Positions 49,852 through 62,083 of a DNA stretch of 64,000 bases are shown piece by piece. Source of the DNA: Mycolicibacter senuensis. GTDB taxonomy: Bacteria > Actinomycetota > Actinomycetes > Mycobacteriales > Mycobacteriaceae. The position numbers were made by a program, and so were the translations under genes. Below the pieces are notes generated by a model. The model had not been told where the DNA came from and did no database searches. It saw nothing but the letters and a program-made list of their open reading frames with translations. Location of the stretch: positions 62,001 through 126,000 of the forward strand of contig NZ_LQPS01000025.1 of the NCBI RefSeq assembly GCF_002101885.1, given 5' to 3'. Numbering within the stretch: position 1 is the stretch's first letter; each line of letters starts with the position of its first letter.

Positions 49852-50679
49852 ATGGAGCAGCGCCCAGCGATGAAGCGGCCCACGAAAGTCGCCGACCTGC
49901 TGAATCCCGCCTCACTGTTGATGCCGGCGGCGAACGTGATCATGCAGTTGTCGCTGCCGGGCGTCGGTTACGGCGTGCAGGAGAGCCGGGTGGACAGCGG
50001 CAACGTCTACAAGCACCCGTTCAAGCGGGCCCGCACCACCGGCACCTACCTGGCGGTGGCCACCATCGGCAGCGACGAAGACCGTGCGCTGTACCGCCAA
50101 TGGGTGGACAGCGCGCACCGGCAGGTGCGTTCCACGCCCGAAAGCCCGGTGCGCTACAACGCGTTCGACCCCAAGCTGCAGCTATGGGTGGCGGCCTGCC
50201 TGTACCGCTACTTCGTCGAGCAGCACGAGTTCCTGCACGGCCCCCTCGACGACGCGGCCGCCGACGCGATCTACGCCGACGCCAAGAAGCTCGGCACCAC
50301 GCTGCAGGTGCGCGACCAGATGTGGCCGGCCGACCGGGCGGCGTTCGACGAGTACTGGAAACGCTCGCTGGACGAACTGCGCATCGACCCGCCGGTGCGC
50401 GAGCACCTGCACGGCGTGGCCTCGATGGTGTTTTTGCCCTGGCCGCTGCGACTGGCCGGCCCACTGAACCTGTTCGCCACGACCGGCTTCCTGCCCGCCG
50501 AGTTCCGCCAGCTGATGCGGCTGGACTGGTCGGCCTCGCAGCAGCGCCGGTTCGAGTGGCTGCTGTCCGGGCTGCGGCTCGCCGACCGGTTGATCCCACA
50601 GCGGGTCTGGGTGCTGGGCTACCAGGCCTACCTGTGGGACATGCGTTTTCGGGCCCGCACCGGTATGCGCGTGGTCTAG
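49852..50679 (+). CDS. MpaB-like (DUF2236) oxygenase family protein (Rv2237-like)
   Basis: A 275-residue helical protein. Features are [19 protein letters not shown] near residues 53-71 and [21 protein letters not shown] near 107-127. The family (latex-clearing protein/MpaB) includes haem oxygenases, with a conserved His-Arg region. Its substrate in mycobacteria is unknown. It stands alone, 67 bp after SURF1. Confidence 0.85.
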   Translation: MEQRPAMKRPTKVADLLNPASLLMPAANVIMQLSLPGVGYGVQESRVDSGNVYKHPFKRARTTGTYLAVATIGSDEDRALYRQWVDSAHRQVRSTPESPVRYNAFDPKLQLWVAACLYRYFVEQHEFLHGPLDDAAADAIYADAKKLGTTLQVRDQMWPADRAAFDEYWKRSLDELRIDPPVREHLHGVASMVFLPWPLRLAGPLNLFATTGFLPAEFRQLMRLDWSASQQRRFEWLLSGLRLADRLIPQRVWVLGYQAYLWDMRFRARTGMRVV

Positions 50680-50708
50680 CGTCGCCGGCGCTGTGCCATC
50701 CTGGGCTG

Positions 50709-51572
50709 ATGGTCGACATCTCGGGTGTGGGGATCTGGAGTGCGCCGCTGCGCTACGGCGATCAGGGCGAGGCCGCCGAGGCGGCCGCCGAACTGGAGGA
50801 ACTGGGCTTCGGCGCGCTGTGGATACCCGACGTCGGCGGTCCGGTGTTCGACTCGGTGGGCAACCTGCTGTCGGCCACCCGGCGGGCGGTCATCGCCACC
50901 GGCATCCTGAACCTGTGGATGCACACCCCGGCCGACGTCGCGGCGTCGTACGCATCGCTGACGGCGACCCACGGTGACCGCTTCCTGCTCGGGATCGGTG
51001 TCAGCCATGCACCGCTGATCGACGCCGGGGATCCCGGCCGCTACCGCCGGCCGCTGCGGGCGATGACCACCTTCCTGGACGGCCTCGACGCCGCGGACAA
51101 CCCGGTACCCGCCGGATCCCGCGTGCTCGCGGCACTGGGCCCGAAGATGCTCGGGCTGGCCGCAGCGCGCAGCCGCGGCGCCCACCCCTACCTGACCACC
51201 CCGGAGCACACCCGGTTCGCCCGCGAACAGCTGGGATCCGGTCCGTTGCTGCTGCCCGAGCAGACCGCGATCCTGTGCGCCGACCGGGCCGAGGCGCGCG
51301 AGATCGGCACCAAGTGGCTGGGTTCCTACCTCGCGCTGCCCAACTACGCCAACAACCTGCTGCGTTCGGGCTTCACCGAGGAGGACATCGCCTCGGTCAG
51401 CGATCGACTGTTCGACGCGATCATCGCCTGGGGCTCCGTGGAGGCCGTGACCGGCCGGATCGCCGAACATCGGGCCGCCGGGGCCGACCACGTCTGCGTG
51501 CAGCTGCTCGACGCCGACCCGCGCGCCTTCCCGCGGGACCACTGGCGCCGGCTGGCCGAAGCCGTGGCCTGA
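50709..51572 (+). CDS. LLM-class (F420-dependent type) flavin oxidoreductase
   Basis: A 287-residue TIM-barrel luciferase-like protein. Signs are ELGFGALWIPDVGGPVFD, ATGILNLWMHTPADVAASY and GDRFLLGIGVSHAP. Mycobacterial members of this TIGR03620-like group mostly use coenzyme F420. Start ATG 50709 is 30 bp after the MpaB-like gene, so co-transcription is possible. The reaction is unknown. Confidence 0.88.
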   Translation: MVDISGVGIWSAPLRYGDQGEAAEAAAELEELGFGALWIPDVGGPVFDSVGNLLSATRRAVIATGILNLWMHTPADVAASYASLTATHGDRFLLGIGVSHAPLIDAGDPGRYRRPLRAMTTFLDGLDAADNPVPAGSRVLAALGPKMLGLAAARSRGAHPYLTTPEHTRFAREQLGSGPLLLPEQTAILCADRAEAREIGTKWLGSYLALPNYANNLLRSGFTEEDIASVSDRLFDAIIAWGSVEAVTGRIAEHRAAGADHVCVQLLDADPRAFPRDHWRRLAEAVA

Positions 51573-51613
51573 GCCCGGCATCGGCCGGGGTCTGACCGTC
51601 CGGTTAGGCCCGG

Positions 51614-51829
51614 CTAGGCCGCCAGCACGATCAACAACGCGATGATCGCGGCCAGCACCGCCAATCCGGCCCACAGGATGGCTCGGCCGCCGGCCGGCGA
51701 GCGTTTCGCCGGTGTCAGCTGCGGGCTGGTCGACGGCGGTACGCCCCAGTTGCCGGTCGGCGCCGCGCCGGGTGTCTCCGGAGGCGGCGGCGGGGTGGGT
51801 TCTTGCTCCGGTGTCGGATAGCTCGTCAT
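51614..51829 (-). CDS. Small Pro-rich membrane protein, 71 residues
   Basis: The N-terminus is rich in Pro/Thr (EQEPTPPPPPETPG). One membrane helix lies at the very C-terminus (about residues 50-70, ILWAGLAVLAAIIALLIVLA). It is tail-anchored in form, with no known family. Upstream MQP at 51841 is an alternative start. Confidence 0.65.
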   Translation of the reverse strand: MTSYPTPEQEPTPPPPPETPGAAPTGNWGVPPSTSPQLTPAKRSPAGGRAILWAGLAVLAAIIALLIVLAA

Positions 51830-51904
51830 GGCCGGTTGCATTCACCGGCATCGGCGGCATCAAACCCCGGACGCCAGGTCAGGCCTGCTGACCTGCATTG
51901 CCAC

Positions 51905-51979
51905 TGGTGGGCGCGGACGGTATCGAACCGCCGACCGCTGGTGTGTAAAACCAGAGCTCTACCACTGAGCTACGCGCCC
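51905..51979 (-). tRNA. valT: tRNA-Val (anticodon TAC)
   Basis: On the minus strand it folds as a full cloverleaf. The acceptor is GGGCGCG/CGCGCCC, the D arm contains GCTCAGTGGTAGAGC, and the anticodon stem CTGGT/ACCAG holds the loop TTTACAC with anticodon TAC. The T arm is CGGCG-GTTCGAT-CGCCG-like, and CCA is encoded at 51907-51905. It reads GTA/GTG valine codons. The symbol is a guess among the val genes. Confidence 0.93.
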
Positions 51980-52033
51980 CAACCCGGGCAGGTTACCCGG
52001 CATGCTGTCGAGCGCCCAAAACCGCGCCGGCGA

Positions 52034-52495
52034 TCACCCCTTGAGGGCGGCCAGGGCGTCGACCCACAACTGCTGGTCGCGCGCTTCGCCGGGCGCCTTC
52101 ATCTCGGCGAACCGGATGACGCCGGACTTGTCGATGACGAACGTGCCGCGGTTGGAGAATCCGGTGTCGGCGTTGAACACCCCGAACGCCTGGCTGACGG
52201 CGCCGTGCGGCCAGAAGTCGGAGAGCACCGGGAACAGGAATCCGCTCTGGGCCGCCCAGATCTTGTGGGTGGGCGGCGGGCCCACCGAGATGGCCAGCGC
52301 CACGCTGTCGTCGTTGACGTAGGTGGGCAGGTGATCACGCAACTGGTCCAGCTCGCCCTGGCAGATACCGGTGAAGGCCAGCGGGAAGAACACCAGCAGC
52401 ACGTTCTTCTCACCGCGGAAGCCACTGAGGCTGACCTGTTGCTGGTCCTGGTCTTTGAGGGCGAAATCGGGGGCTGCGGTGCCGACGTCCAACAT
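52034..52495 (-). CDS. ahpE: One-Cys peroxiredoxin AhpE
   Basis: A 153-residue peroxiredoxin, the same length as Mtb AhpE. The peroxidatic Cys45 lies in FPLAFTGICQGELDQL; no resolving Cys is seen, so it is one-Cys. It reduces peroxides and peroxynitrite and is recycled by mycothiol/mycoredoxin. Its start overlaps the stop of the DUF3052 gene. Confidence 0.96.
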   Translation of the reverse strand: MLDVGTAAPDFALKDQDQQQVSLSGFRGEKNVLLVFFPLAFTGICQGELDQLRDHLPTYVNDDSVALAISVGPPPTHKIWAAQSGFLFPVLSDFWPHGAVSQAFGVFNADTGFSNRGTFVIDKSGVIRFAEMKAPGEARDQQLWVDALAALKG

Positions 52496-52941
52496 CAGCG
52501 CTTTCCCGTCCGTGACTTGGGTTGAACCAATCGACTGGCGCTCCAGTCGCCGAGATTGACCGACGAGGTCGGCATCAGCCCGGCGGTCGGCGCCGACTCG
52601 GCGATCTCGGCGGGGCGCACATGGCCGGACTTGCCGGTCTTGGGCGTCAGTACCCAGATCACGCCGTCATCGGCCAGCGCGGTGATCGCGTCCATCAGGG
52701 TGTCGACCAGATCGCCGTCGCCGTCGCGCCACCACAGCAGCACGACGTCGATCACCTCGTCGGTGTCCTCGTCAAGCAGTTCGCTACCGCAGGCCTCTTC
52801 GACGTCGGCACGGATGTCGTCGTCGGCGTCGTCGTCCCAGCCGAACTCCTGGACCAACTGGTTGCTCTGGATGCCCAATTTGCGGGCCAAGTTCGGGGCG
52901 TTATCCGCCGCGACCACCGTGTAACCTCCTTCGACCGTCAC
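52495..52941 (-). CDS. DUF3052 family protein (Rv2239c-like)
   Basis: A 148-residue acidic protein of unknown function, conserved in actinobacteria. A clear acidic run (WDDDADDDIRADVEEA) and DEDTDEVIDVVLLWWRDGDGDL lie in the first 75 residues, and WVLTPKTGKSGHV in the second half. GTG start. It is joined by a one-base overlap to ahpE. Confidence 0.9.
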   Translation of the reverse strand: MTVEGGYTVVAADNAPNLARKLGIQSNQLVQEFGWDDDADDDIRADVEEACGSELLDEDTDEVIDVVLLWWRDGDGDLVDTLMDAITALADDGVIWVLTPKTGKSGHVRPAEIAESAPTAGLMPTSSVNLGDWSASRLVQPKSRTGKR

Positions 52942-53001
52942 CGCGCCGTTTGTTGAGCATCATCGTTGCACAGCACGCCGCACGGCACGGGATCGATGGG
53001 C

Positions 53002-53589
53002 TCAGAAGGCGCGACACAACTGCATTCCCTTCTCCCGGGCCCGGTTGAGCTCGTCTTTGCGGGCGTTGTACACCGAGACCGGCGCCTTACTCGAAATCGC
53101 GTTGGCCACGCCACGCGCGGCTTCGACGTAGGTGTTGAACGCGTCGGTGAGCTCACCCGACAGCTTTTCGTTGATGGCACCGGCCACTTCGTCGGCACTG
53201 TGGTTGAGCGCCTCGACCGCCGGCCCGGCGGTGCCGGGGATGTCCCCGCCGCTGTTGAACGCCTCGACGTACTTGTTCACGGTGTCGACGGCGTCGCTGC
53301 TGCTCGAGGCGAACCTGCCGCACGCACCGCGCACCGCCTGGGTCGTCATGGATTGCTGACGCTGGGTCTCGCGGATGCTCGACGTCGCCTCCGAAGCCGA
53401 CACCGATGCCGACACCGAGGAGCGGTAGGCCGGTGCCGCCGAGGTGTCCGCCTGCGGGTCCCCGCCGATGATGCTGGTGCAGCCGACGACGCCCATCGCC
53501 ACCGCCGCGGTTCCCCCGGCCACCAGGGCGCCCACCCGGGCGTGTCCCCGCACCCGCCCACGCGGGACGGTCCGCCATCCGGTCAGCAC
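53002..53589 (-). CDS. Probable lipoprotein, 195 residues (Rv2240c-like)
   Basis: A basic N-terminus ([11 protein letters not shown]) and a hydrophobic run end in the lipobox VVGC (Cys37). The mature part is Ser/Ala/Asn-rich and helical ([28 protein letters not shown]). Two later cysteines (about residues 89 and 192) could pair. The function is unknown. In Mtb it has the same neighbours (DUF3052 and aceE). Confidence 0.8.
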   Translation of the reverse strand: MLTGWRTVPRGRVRGHARVGALVAGGTAAVAMGVVGCTSIIGGDPQADTSAAPAYRSSVSASVSASEATSSIRETQRQQSMTTQAVRGACGRFASSSSDAVDTVNKYVEAFNSGGDIPGTAGPAVEALNHSADEVAGAINEKLSGELTDAFNTYVEAARGVANAISSKAPVSVYNARKDELNRAREKGMQLCRAF

Positions 53590-53764
53590 AACCTCAGACG
53601 TTACCGCGTTGTCGCGAACAAGCCGAGATCAGCCCACCGCAGCCGACTCACCCACCGCCGGTCCCGGCCGCGGTGGGGCAGGATAGAAAAGAAGGGACCG
53701 ACGAAGCGATCGATTTCCGTGTCGTGCCGGCCACAAGCCGACAGACACGTTTCACCTCCAAACC

Positions 53765-53770
53765 AAGGAG
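53765..53770 (+). promoter_or_regulatory. Ribosome binding site that fixes the aceE TTG start
   Basis: AAGGAG lies 7 bases before the TTG at 53778. No such site precedes the other in-frame candidates further upstream, and the encoded N-terminus from the TTG matches known AceE. Confidence 0.7.
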
Positions 53771-53777
53771 CAATGCG

Positions 53778-56576
<2,799 letters not shown>

Positions 56577-56620
56577 CCGCCTTGTCGGGTCCAGCCAGAA
56601 AATTGGCGTAGCTTTTAGGG

Positions 56621-57961
56621 ATGGTCGACAACAATCCGGGGCCGGTGCTGCCGAGGTCCACGCTCGATCTGCTGAGCGCGGTCCCGGACACCCTGCTGCG
56701 CAGGTTGAAGCACTACTCGGGCCGCCTGGCCACCGAGGCCGTCTCGGCGATGGGTGACCGGTTGTCGTTCTTCGGCGACCTGGAGGCCTCCCAGCGCGCC
56801 AGCGTCGCCCTGGTGGTGCAGGCGGCGGTGGTCAACTTCGCCGAGTGGATGCACGACCCGCACAGCAATGTCAGCCACACCGCGCAGGCGTTCGAGTTGG
56901 TGCCCCAGGACCTGACGCGGCATATCGCGCTGCGCCACACCGTGGACATGGTGCGGGTGACCATGGAGTTCTTCGAAGAGGTCGTGCCGATGCTGGCCCG
57001 CTCCGAGGAGCAGGTGACCGCACTGACGGTGGGCATCCTCAAGTACAGCCGCGACCTGGCGTTCACCGCCGCCTCGGCCTACGCGGACGCCGCCGAGGCT
57101 CGCGGCACCTGGGACTCCCGGATGGAAGCCAGCGTGGTCGACGCCGTGGTGCGCGGCGACACCGGGCCGGAGCTACTGAGCCGCGCAGCGGCGCTGAACT
57201 GGGACACCAACGCCCCGGCCACGGTCGTGGTGGGCACCGCGCCGCCCGGCCCGGACGCTCCCCCGCAAGCGGGAGGTGCCCCCATCTCCGGCCAGAAGGC
57301 CAGCCAGGACGTCCGCGACGTCGCCGAGCGCCACGGCCGCGCCGCGCTGACCGACGTGCACGGCACCTGGTTGGTGGCGATCGTGTCCGGCCCGCTGTCG
57401 CCGACGCAGAAGTTCCTCGCGGATCTGCTCGCGGCGTTCTCCGACGGGCCGGTGGTGATCGGCCCGACCGCGCCGAGCCTGACCGCGGCCTACCACAGCG
57501 CCAGCGAGGCGATCTCGGGGATGAATGCCGTGGTCGGCTGGACCGGGGCGCCACGGCCTGTGCTGGCCCGCGAACTGCTGCCCGAGCGCGCCCTGATCGG
57601 GGACGCCTCGGCGATCGCGGCCCTGCACACCGACGTGATGCGGCCGTTGGCCGAGGCCGGACCGGCACTGACCGAGACGCTGGACGCCTATCTGGACTGT
57701 GGCGGCGCGATCGAGGCGTGCTCCCGCAAGTTGTTCGTTCATCCAAATACCGTCCGCTACCGACTCAAGCGGATCGCCGACTTCACCGGACGTGATCCCA
57801 CCCAGCCGCGCGACGCCTACGTGTTGCGGGTCGCCGCCACGGTGGGCCGGCTGGCCAATCAGGCGCAGCATGCCAGCTTCAGCAGCGCGCCGGTGACCTA
57901 TGCCACCCCGACCACGTCACCGACGCCCGGCCCCGCGGTCGACGAGCATCACGTCGGGTGA
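56621..57961 (+). CDS. mabR: FAS-II regulator MabR (PucR/CdaR type)
   Basis: A 446-residue regulator (Rv2242-like, 414 in Mtb). The N-terminal ~170 residues are a helical RsbR/ligand-type domain with FADLEASQRASVALVV-like sequence. The PucR-type C-terminal HTH is at about 355-415 (DAYLDCGGAIEACSRKLFVHPNTVRYRLKRI). In Mtb MabR binds the fabD promoter and is activated by long-chain acyl-CoA. A matching operator is present here at 58062-58082. Near residues 213-221 there is an extra PPQAGGAP stretch made by a 28-bp GC-rich insertion. The GC-rich repeat keeps the frame. Confidence 0.92.
   Translation: MVDNNPGPVLPRSTLDLLSAVPDTLLRRLKHYSGRLATEAVSAMGDRLSFFGDLEASQRASVALVVQAAVVNFAEWMHDPHSNVSHTAQAFELVPQDLTRHIALRHTVDMVRVTMEFFEEVVPMLARSEEQVTALTVGILKYSRDLAFTAASAYADAAEARGTWDSRMEASVVDAVVRGDTGPELLSRAAALNWDTNAPATVVVGTAPPGPDAPPQAGGAPISGQKASQDVRDVAERHGRAALTDVHGTWLVAIVSGPLSPTQKFLADLLAAFSDGPVVIGPTAPSLTAAYHSASEAISGMNAVVGWTGAPRPVLARELLPERALIGDASAIAALHTDVMRPLAEAGPALTETLDAYLDCGGAIEACSRKLFVHPNTVRYRLKRIADFTGRDPTQPRDAYVLRVAATVGRLANQAQHASFSSAPVTYATPTTSPTPGPAVDEHHVG
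57257..57284 (+). repeat. 28-bp GC-rich hairpin-like insertion inside mabR
   Basis: A C-rich/G-rich unit starts GCTCCCCCGCAAGCGGGAG. It can fold with CTCCC against GGGAG and ends GGTGCCCCCA. It is in the middle of mabR, at a place where Mtb MabR has unrelated sequence. The first 12 bases of the surrounding sequence (GGACGCTCCCCC) also occur at the frameshift site in the PNPOx pseudogene (1005-1016). Confidence 0.5.
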
Positions 57962-58061
57962 GCGCGGCACGGTCCGGCGGCGCCGGGACGGCGCCGTCGA
58001 CGTGCCGTCGACCAGGCAGTTGTCGCAGGACGGTATCGAACATGTCGCATCGGATAGCTGT

Positions 58062-58082
58062 TTTGTAGGACTTCCACAAAAA
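58062..58082. promoter_or_regulatory. MabR operator in the fabD promoter
   Basis: TTTTGT-N9-ACAAAA is a perfect dyad with a 9-bp spacer, the form I recall as the MabR-binding palindrome of the Mtb FAS-II promoter. It lies 66 bases before the fabD GTG. A possible -10 (CATAAT, 58097-58102) follows with a weak -35 (TTCCAC) inside the dyad, so binding would affect polymerase. The promoter assignment is inference. Confidence 0.8.
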
Positions 58083-58147
58083 CATAAGACAATGTTCATA
58101 ATCTAGGACATCCTGCAAAGTGCGCTTCACAATGTTCTCTTAAAGAC

Positions 58148-59071
58148 GTGATTGCGTTGCTCGCTCCCGGACAGGGATCCCAGACCCCCGGCATGCTGTC
58201 GCCGTGGCTGGAACTGGCCGATTCCGGCGACGTCCGGGCCCAGTTGACCGCCTGGTCGGAGATCAGCGGCCTGGACCTGGTCGCGCTTGGCACCACCGCA
58301 ACCGCCGAGGAGATCACCGACACGGCGGTCACCCAGCCACTGGTGGTGGCGGCGACCCTGCTGGCCCACGGCGAACTGGCCAAGCGCAACAACGGCTCCC
58401 TGACCAGCGGTGACGTCGTGGTGGCCGGCCACTCCGTCGGCGAGATCGCCGCCTACGCCATCGCCGGCGTGATCTCCCCCGACGACGCCGTCATGCTGGC
58501 CGCCACCCGCGGCCGCGAGATGGCCAAGGCCTGTGCGCTCGAACCGACCGGCATGGCGGCCGTGCTGGGCGGCGACGAAGCCGAGGTGCTGACCCGTCTC
58601 GAGCAGCTCGACCTGACCCCCGCCAACCGCAACGCCGCGGGGCAGATCGTGGCCGCCGGCCCGCTGCCCGCACTGGACAAGCTCGCCGAGGACCCACCCG
58701 CCAAGGCGCGGGTGCGTAGGCTGGCGACCGCGGGGGCCTTCCACACTCAGTACATGGCCCCGGCCCTGGAGGCCTACTCCGCCGCGGCGGCCCGGGTCAC
58801 CACGAACGAACCGACCGCCACCCTGTTGTCCAACCGCGACGGGCAACCGGTGACCACGGCGGCCGCGGCGATGGACCAGCTGGTCGCCCAGCTGACCCGG
58901 CCGGTGCGCTGGGACCTGTGCACCGAGACGCTCCGCACCCGGGAGGTCACGGCGATCGTGGAGTTCCCGCCCGCGGGAACGCTGGCCGGGATCGCCAAAC
59001 GCGAACTTCGGGGGACCCCGACGCACGCCGTCAAGTCCCCCGCGGATCTGGACGGGCTCCCCGAGTTCTAA
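58148..59071 (+). CDS. fabD: Malonyl-CoA:ACP transacylase
   Basis: A 307-residue FabD, which loads malonate onto AcpM for mycolic acid elongation. Motifs are LAPGQGSQTPGM, GHSVGEIAAYAI with the catalytic Ser96, and AGAFHTQYMAPA with the catalytic His. GTG start. It is the first gene of the fabD-acpM-kasA-kasB-accD6 operon. Confidence 0.96.
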   Translation: MIALLAPGQGSQTPGMLSPWLELADSGDVRAQLTAWSEISGLDLVALGTTATAEEITDTAVTQPLVVAATLLAHGELAKRNNGSLTSGDVVVAGHSVGEIAAYAIAGVISPDDAVMLAATRGREMAKACALEPTGMAAVLGGDEAEVLTRLEQLDLTPANRNAAGQIVAAGPLPALDKLAEDPPAKARVRRLATAGAFHTQYMAPALEAYSAAAARVTTNEPTATLLSNRDGQPVTTAAAAMDQLVAQLTRPVRWDLCTETLRTREVTAIVEFPPAGTLAGIAKRELRGTPTHAVKSPADLDGLPEF

Positions 59072-59162
59072 CCCTTTTCAAGCCCGCTCCAACCTGCACA
59101 ACCAGATACACGCAGTAGTCAAGCCGCACACCCCGTGCGGAACCAACCGAAGGGAACACACT

Positions 59163-59462
59163 GTGCCTGCCAGCCAGGAAGAAATCATCGCCGGTCTCGC
59201 CGAGATCATCGAAGAGGTGACCGGTATCGAGCCGAGCGAGGTCACCGTCGAGAAGTCGTTCGTCGACGACCTGGACATCGACTCGCTGTCGATGGTGGAG
59301 ATCGCCGTGCAGACCGAGGACAAGTACGGCGTGAAGATCCCCGACGAAGACCTCGCCGGTCTGCGCACCGTCGGCGACGTGGTCGGCTACATCCAGAAGC
59401 TGGAGGCCGAGAACCCCGAGGCCGCCGCGGCCCTGCGCGAGAAGTTCGGTTCGGAGAGCTAA
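59163..59462 (+). CDS. acpM: Meromycolate extension acyl carrier protein AcpM
   Basis: A 99-residue ACP. The phosphopantetheine serine is Ser41 in DLDIDSLSMVEI. It is shorter than Mtb AcpM (115), ending EKFGSES; the missing part is the flexible C-terminal tail. GTG start with GAAGGGA upstream. It is followed directly by kasA. Confidence 0.96.
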   Translation: MPASQEEIIAGLAEIIEEVTGIEPSEVTVEKSFVDDLDIDSLSMVEIAVQTEDKYGVKIPDEDLAGLRTVGDVVGYIQKLEAENPEAAAALREKFGSES

Positions 59463-60722
59463 GTGTCGAAGCCCGCTGCTCCTTCAACGGCCAACGGCGG
59501 TTACCCCAATGTGGTGGTAACCGCCGTTGAGGCCACCACTTCAATCGGGGCGGACGTCGAGAGCACGTGGAAGGGCCTGCTGGCCGGCGAGAGCGGGATC
59601 CACGTCCTCGAGGACGACTTCGTCAGCAAATGGGATCTGCCGGTCAAGATCGGCGGGCACCTGAAAGACCCGGTCGACGACCACATGGGCCGGCTGGACC
59701 TGCGACGGATGTCCTATGTCCAGCGGATGGCCAAGCTGCTCTCCGGGCGGTTGTGGGAGAACGCCGGTTCTCCCGACGTCGACCCGGACCGGTTCGCCGT
59801 CGTCGTCGGCACCGGCCTGGGTGGCGGCGAGAAGATCGTCGAGACCTACGACCTGATGAACGAGGGCGGCCCCCGCAAGGTGTCGCCGTTGGCCGTGCAG
59901 ATGATCATGCCCAACGGTGCCGCCGCGGTGGTCGGGCTGCAGCTCGGCGCCCGGGCCGGGGTCATGACCCCGGTCTCGGCCTGCTCGTCGGGATCCGAGG
60001 CGATCGCCCACGCTTGGCGCCAGATCGTCATGGGTGACGCGGACTTCGCCGTCTGCGGCGGGGTCGAGGGCGGCATCGAGGCGCTGCCGATCGCGACGTT
60101 CTCGATGATGCGCGCGATGTCGACCCGCAACGACGAGCCCGAGAAGGCGTCGCGGCCGTTCGACAAGGACCGCGACGGGTTCGTGTTCGGCGAGGCCGGT
60201 GCGATGATGATCATCGAGACCGAGGAGCACGCCAAGGCTCGCGGCGCCAAGCCGCTGGCCCGGCTGATGGGCGCCGGCATCACCTCGGACGCCTACCACA
60301 TGGTGGCGCCCGGACCGGACGGCAAGCGGGCCGGGCGGGCGATGACGCGGTCGCTGGAGTTGGCGGGCCTGTCCGCCAAGGACGTCGACCACATCAACGC
60401 GCATGGCACGGCTACTCCGATCGGTGACACCGCGGAGGCGAACGCGATCCGGGAAGCCGGCTGCGAGCACGCCGCGGTGTACGCACCCAAGTCGGCACTC
60501 GGCCACTCCATCGGAGCGGTCGGCGCGCTGGAATCGGTGCTGACGGTGCTCTCGCTGCGGGACGGGGTCATCCCCCCGACGCTGAACTACGAGACCCCGG
60601 ACCCCGAGATCGGCCTCGACATCGTCGCCGGCGAGCCTCGGTACGGCGACTACAAGTACGCCATCAACAACTCATTCGGTTTCGGTGGGCACAACGTCGC
60701 GCTCGCCTTCGGGCGGTACTGA
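59463..60722 (+). CDS. kasA: Beta-ketoacyl-ACP synthase KasA
   Basis: A 419-residue FAS-II condensing enzyme. The catalytic residues are Cys174 ([11 protein letters not shown]), His314 ([11 protein letters not shown]), Lys343 and His348 ([11 protein letters not shown]), each three positions later than in Mtb KasA (416 residues). It elongates the meromycolate chain to intermediate length. The start is immediately after the acpM stop. Confidence 0.97.
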   Translation: MSKPAAPSTANGGYPNVVVTAVEATTSIGADVESTWKGLLAGESGIHVLEDDFVSKWDLPVKIGGHLKDPVDDHMGRLDLRRMSYVQRMAKLLSGRLWENAGSPDVDPDRFAVVVGTGLGGGEKIVETYDLMNEGGPRKVSPLAVQMIMPNGAAAVVGLQLGARAGVMTPVSACSSGSEAIAHAWRQIVMGDADFAVCGGVEGGIEALPIATFSMMRAMSTRNDEPEKASRPFDKDRDGFVFGEAGAMMIIETEEHAKARGAKPLARLMGAGITSDAYHMVAPGPDGKRAGRAMTRSLELAGLSAKDVDHINAHGTATPIGDTAEANAIREAGCEHAAVYAPKSALGHSIGAVGALESVLTVLSLRDGVIPPTLNYETPDPEIGLDIVAGEPRYGDYKYAINNSFGFGGHNVALAFGRY

Positions 60723-60755
60723 CCCAGTACCACGGGAGGGGAGTTCGCAACAGCC

Positions 60756-62033
60756 ATGTCAACGCAGACCCAGTTGACTACGGGGAATGGTTTCCCCAAC
60801 GTCGTCGTCACCGGTTTTGCCATGACGACCGCTCTGGCCGCCGACGCAGAAGCCACGTGGAAGGCTCTGCTCGACGGCCAGAGCGGCATTCGTACGCTCA
60901 CTGACCCGTTCGTCGAGGAATACGACCTACCGGTCCGCATCGGCGGGCGACTGATCGAGACGCCCGAGGCATTCGATGAGGGGCTGAACCGAACCGAGCT
61001 GCGTCGGCTGTCCTACCTGCAGAAGCTGTCCACCGTGATCAGCCGGCGGGCCTGGAAGAACGCCGGCTCACCCGAAGTCGACAGCCGTCGGCTGCTGGTG
61101 TCCATCGGCACCGGGATGGGCTCTTCCGAGGAGCTCATCTGGGCCTACGACGGCATGCGAGAACGCGGTCTGAGAGCGGTCTCTCCGCTGACCGTGCAGA
61201 AGTACATGCCGAATGGTCCGGCTGCGGCCGTCGGGCTGGATCAGCACGCCAAGGCCGGGGTGATCACCCCGATCTCGGCGTGTGCGTCCGGCTCGGAGGG
61301 CATCGCCCACGCCTGGCAGCAGATCGTGCTCGGCGAGGCCGACATCGCGATCTGCGGTGGGGTGGAGACCCGGATCGAGGCGGTGCCGATCGCCGGATTC
61401 GCCCAGATGCGCATCGTGCTGTCCACCACCAACGACGACCCGCCCGGTGCCTGCCGCCCGTTCGACCGGGACCGCAACGGGTTCGTGTTCGGCGAGGGCG
61501 CGGCGCTGATGGTCATCGAGACCGAGGAGCACGCCAAGGCGCGCGGGGCCAACATCGTCGCACGCATCATGGGTGCCTCGATCACCTCGGACGGCTACCA
61601 CATCGTCGCGCCGGACCCCGACGGGGCGAGCGCCGGCCGGGCGATGTCGCGGGCTATCGCGATCGCCGGCCTCTCACCCGGCGACATCAGCCACGTCAAT
61701 GCGCACGCCACCGGAACCTCGGTGGGCGACGTCGCCGAGGGTCACGCCATCAACCTCGCCCTGGGCAAGGGCGGCGGCAGCGCCGCGGTGTACGCCCCGA
61801 AGGCCGCACTCGGCCACTCGGTCGGCGCGGTCGGCGCGGTGGAGTCCATCCTCACCGTGCTGGCACTGCGGGACCAGATCATTCCGCCGACCCTCAACCT
61901 GGCCAATCTCGACCCCGAGATCGACCTGGATGTGGTGGCCGACAAGCCACGCCCGGGTAATTACCAGTACGCGATCAACAACTCGTTCGGATTCGGCGGG
62001 CACAACGTAGCGCTCGTCTTCGGCCGGTATTGA
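60756..62033 (+). CDS. kasB: Beta-ketoacyl-ACP synthase KasB
   Basis: A 425-residue paralogue of KasA, which performs the final meromycolate elongation steps. The catalytic residues are Cys176 ([11 protein letters not shown]), His317 ([11 protein letters not shown]), Lys349 and His354. The N-terminus is shorter than in some Mtb annotations. Both kas genes share long identical stretches ([15 protein letters not shown], [13 protein letters not shown]), making gene conversion possible. Confidence 0.97.
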   Translation: MSTQTQLTTGNGFPNVVVTGFAMTTALAADAEATWKALLDGQSGIRTLTDPFVEEYDLPVRIGGRLIETPEAFDEGLNRTELRRLSYLQKLSTVISRRAWKNAGSPEVDSRRLLVSIGTGMGSSEELIWAYDGMRERGLRAVSPLTVQKYMPNGPAAAVGLDQHAKAGVITPISACASGSEGIAHAWQQIVLGEADIAICGGVETRIEAVPIAGFAQMRIVLSTTNDDPPGACRPFDRDRNGFVFGEGAALMVIETEEHAKARGANIVARIMGASITSDGYHIVAPDPDGASAGRAMSRAIAIAGLSPGDISHVNAHATGTSVGDVAEGHAINLALGKGGGSAAVYAPKAALGHSVGAVGAVESILTVLALRDQIIPPTLNLANLDPEIDLDVVADKPRPGNYQYAINNSFGFGGHNVALVFGRY

Positions 62034-62083
62034 CGGCCATCTGCGGACCGCAGCGAGACAAGATTCGATAAAGGAGAGGCGCG

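Noticed and set aside
51905..51979. tRNA-associated integration site (att) for a genomic island
   Set aside because: No integrase gene and no second copy of the tRNA 3' end are seen nearby; the flanking genes keep the Mtb order.
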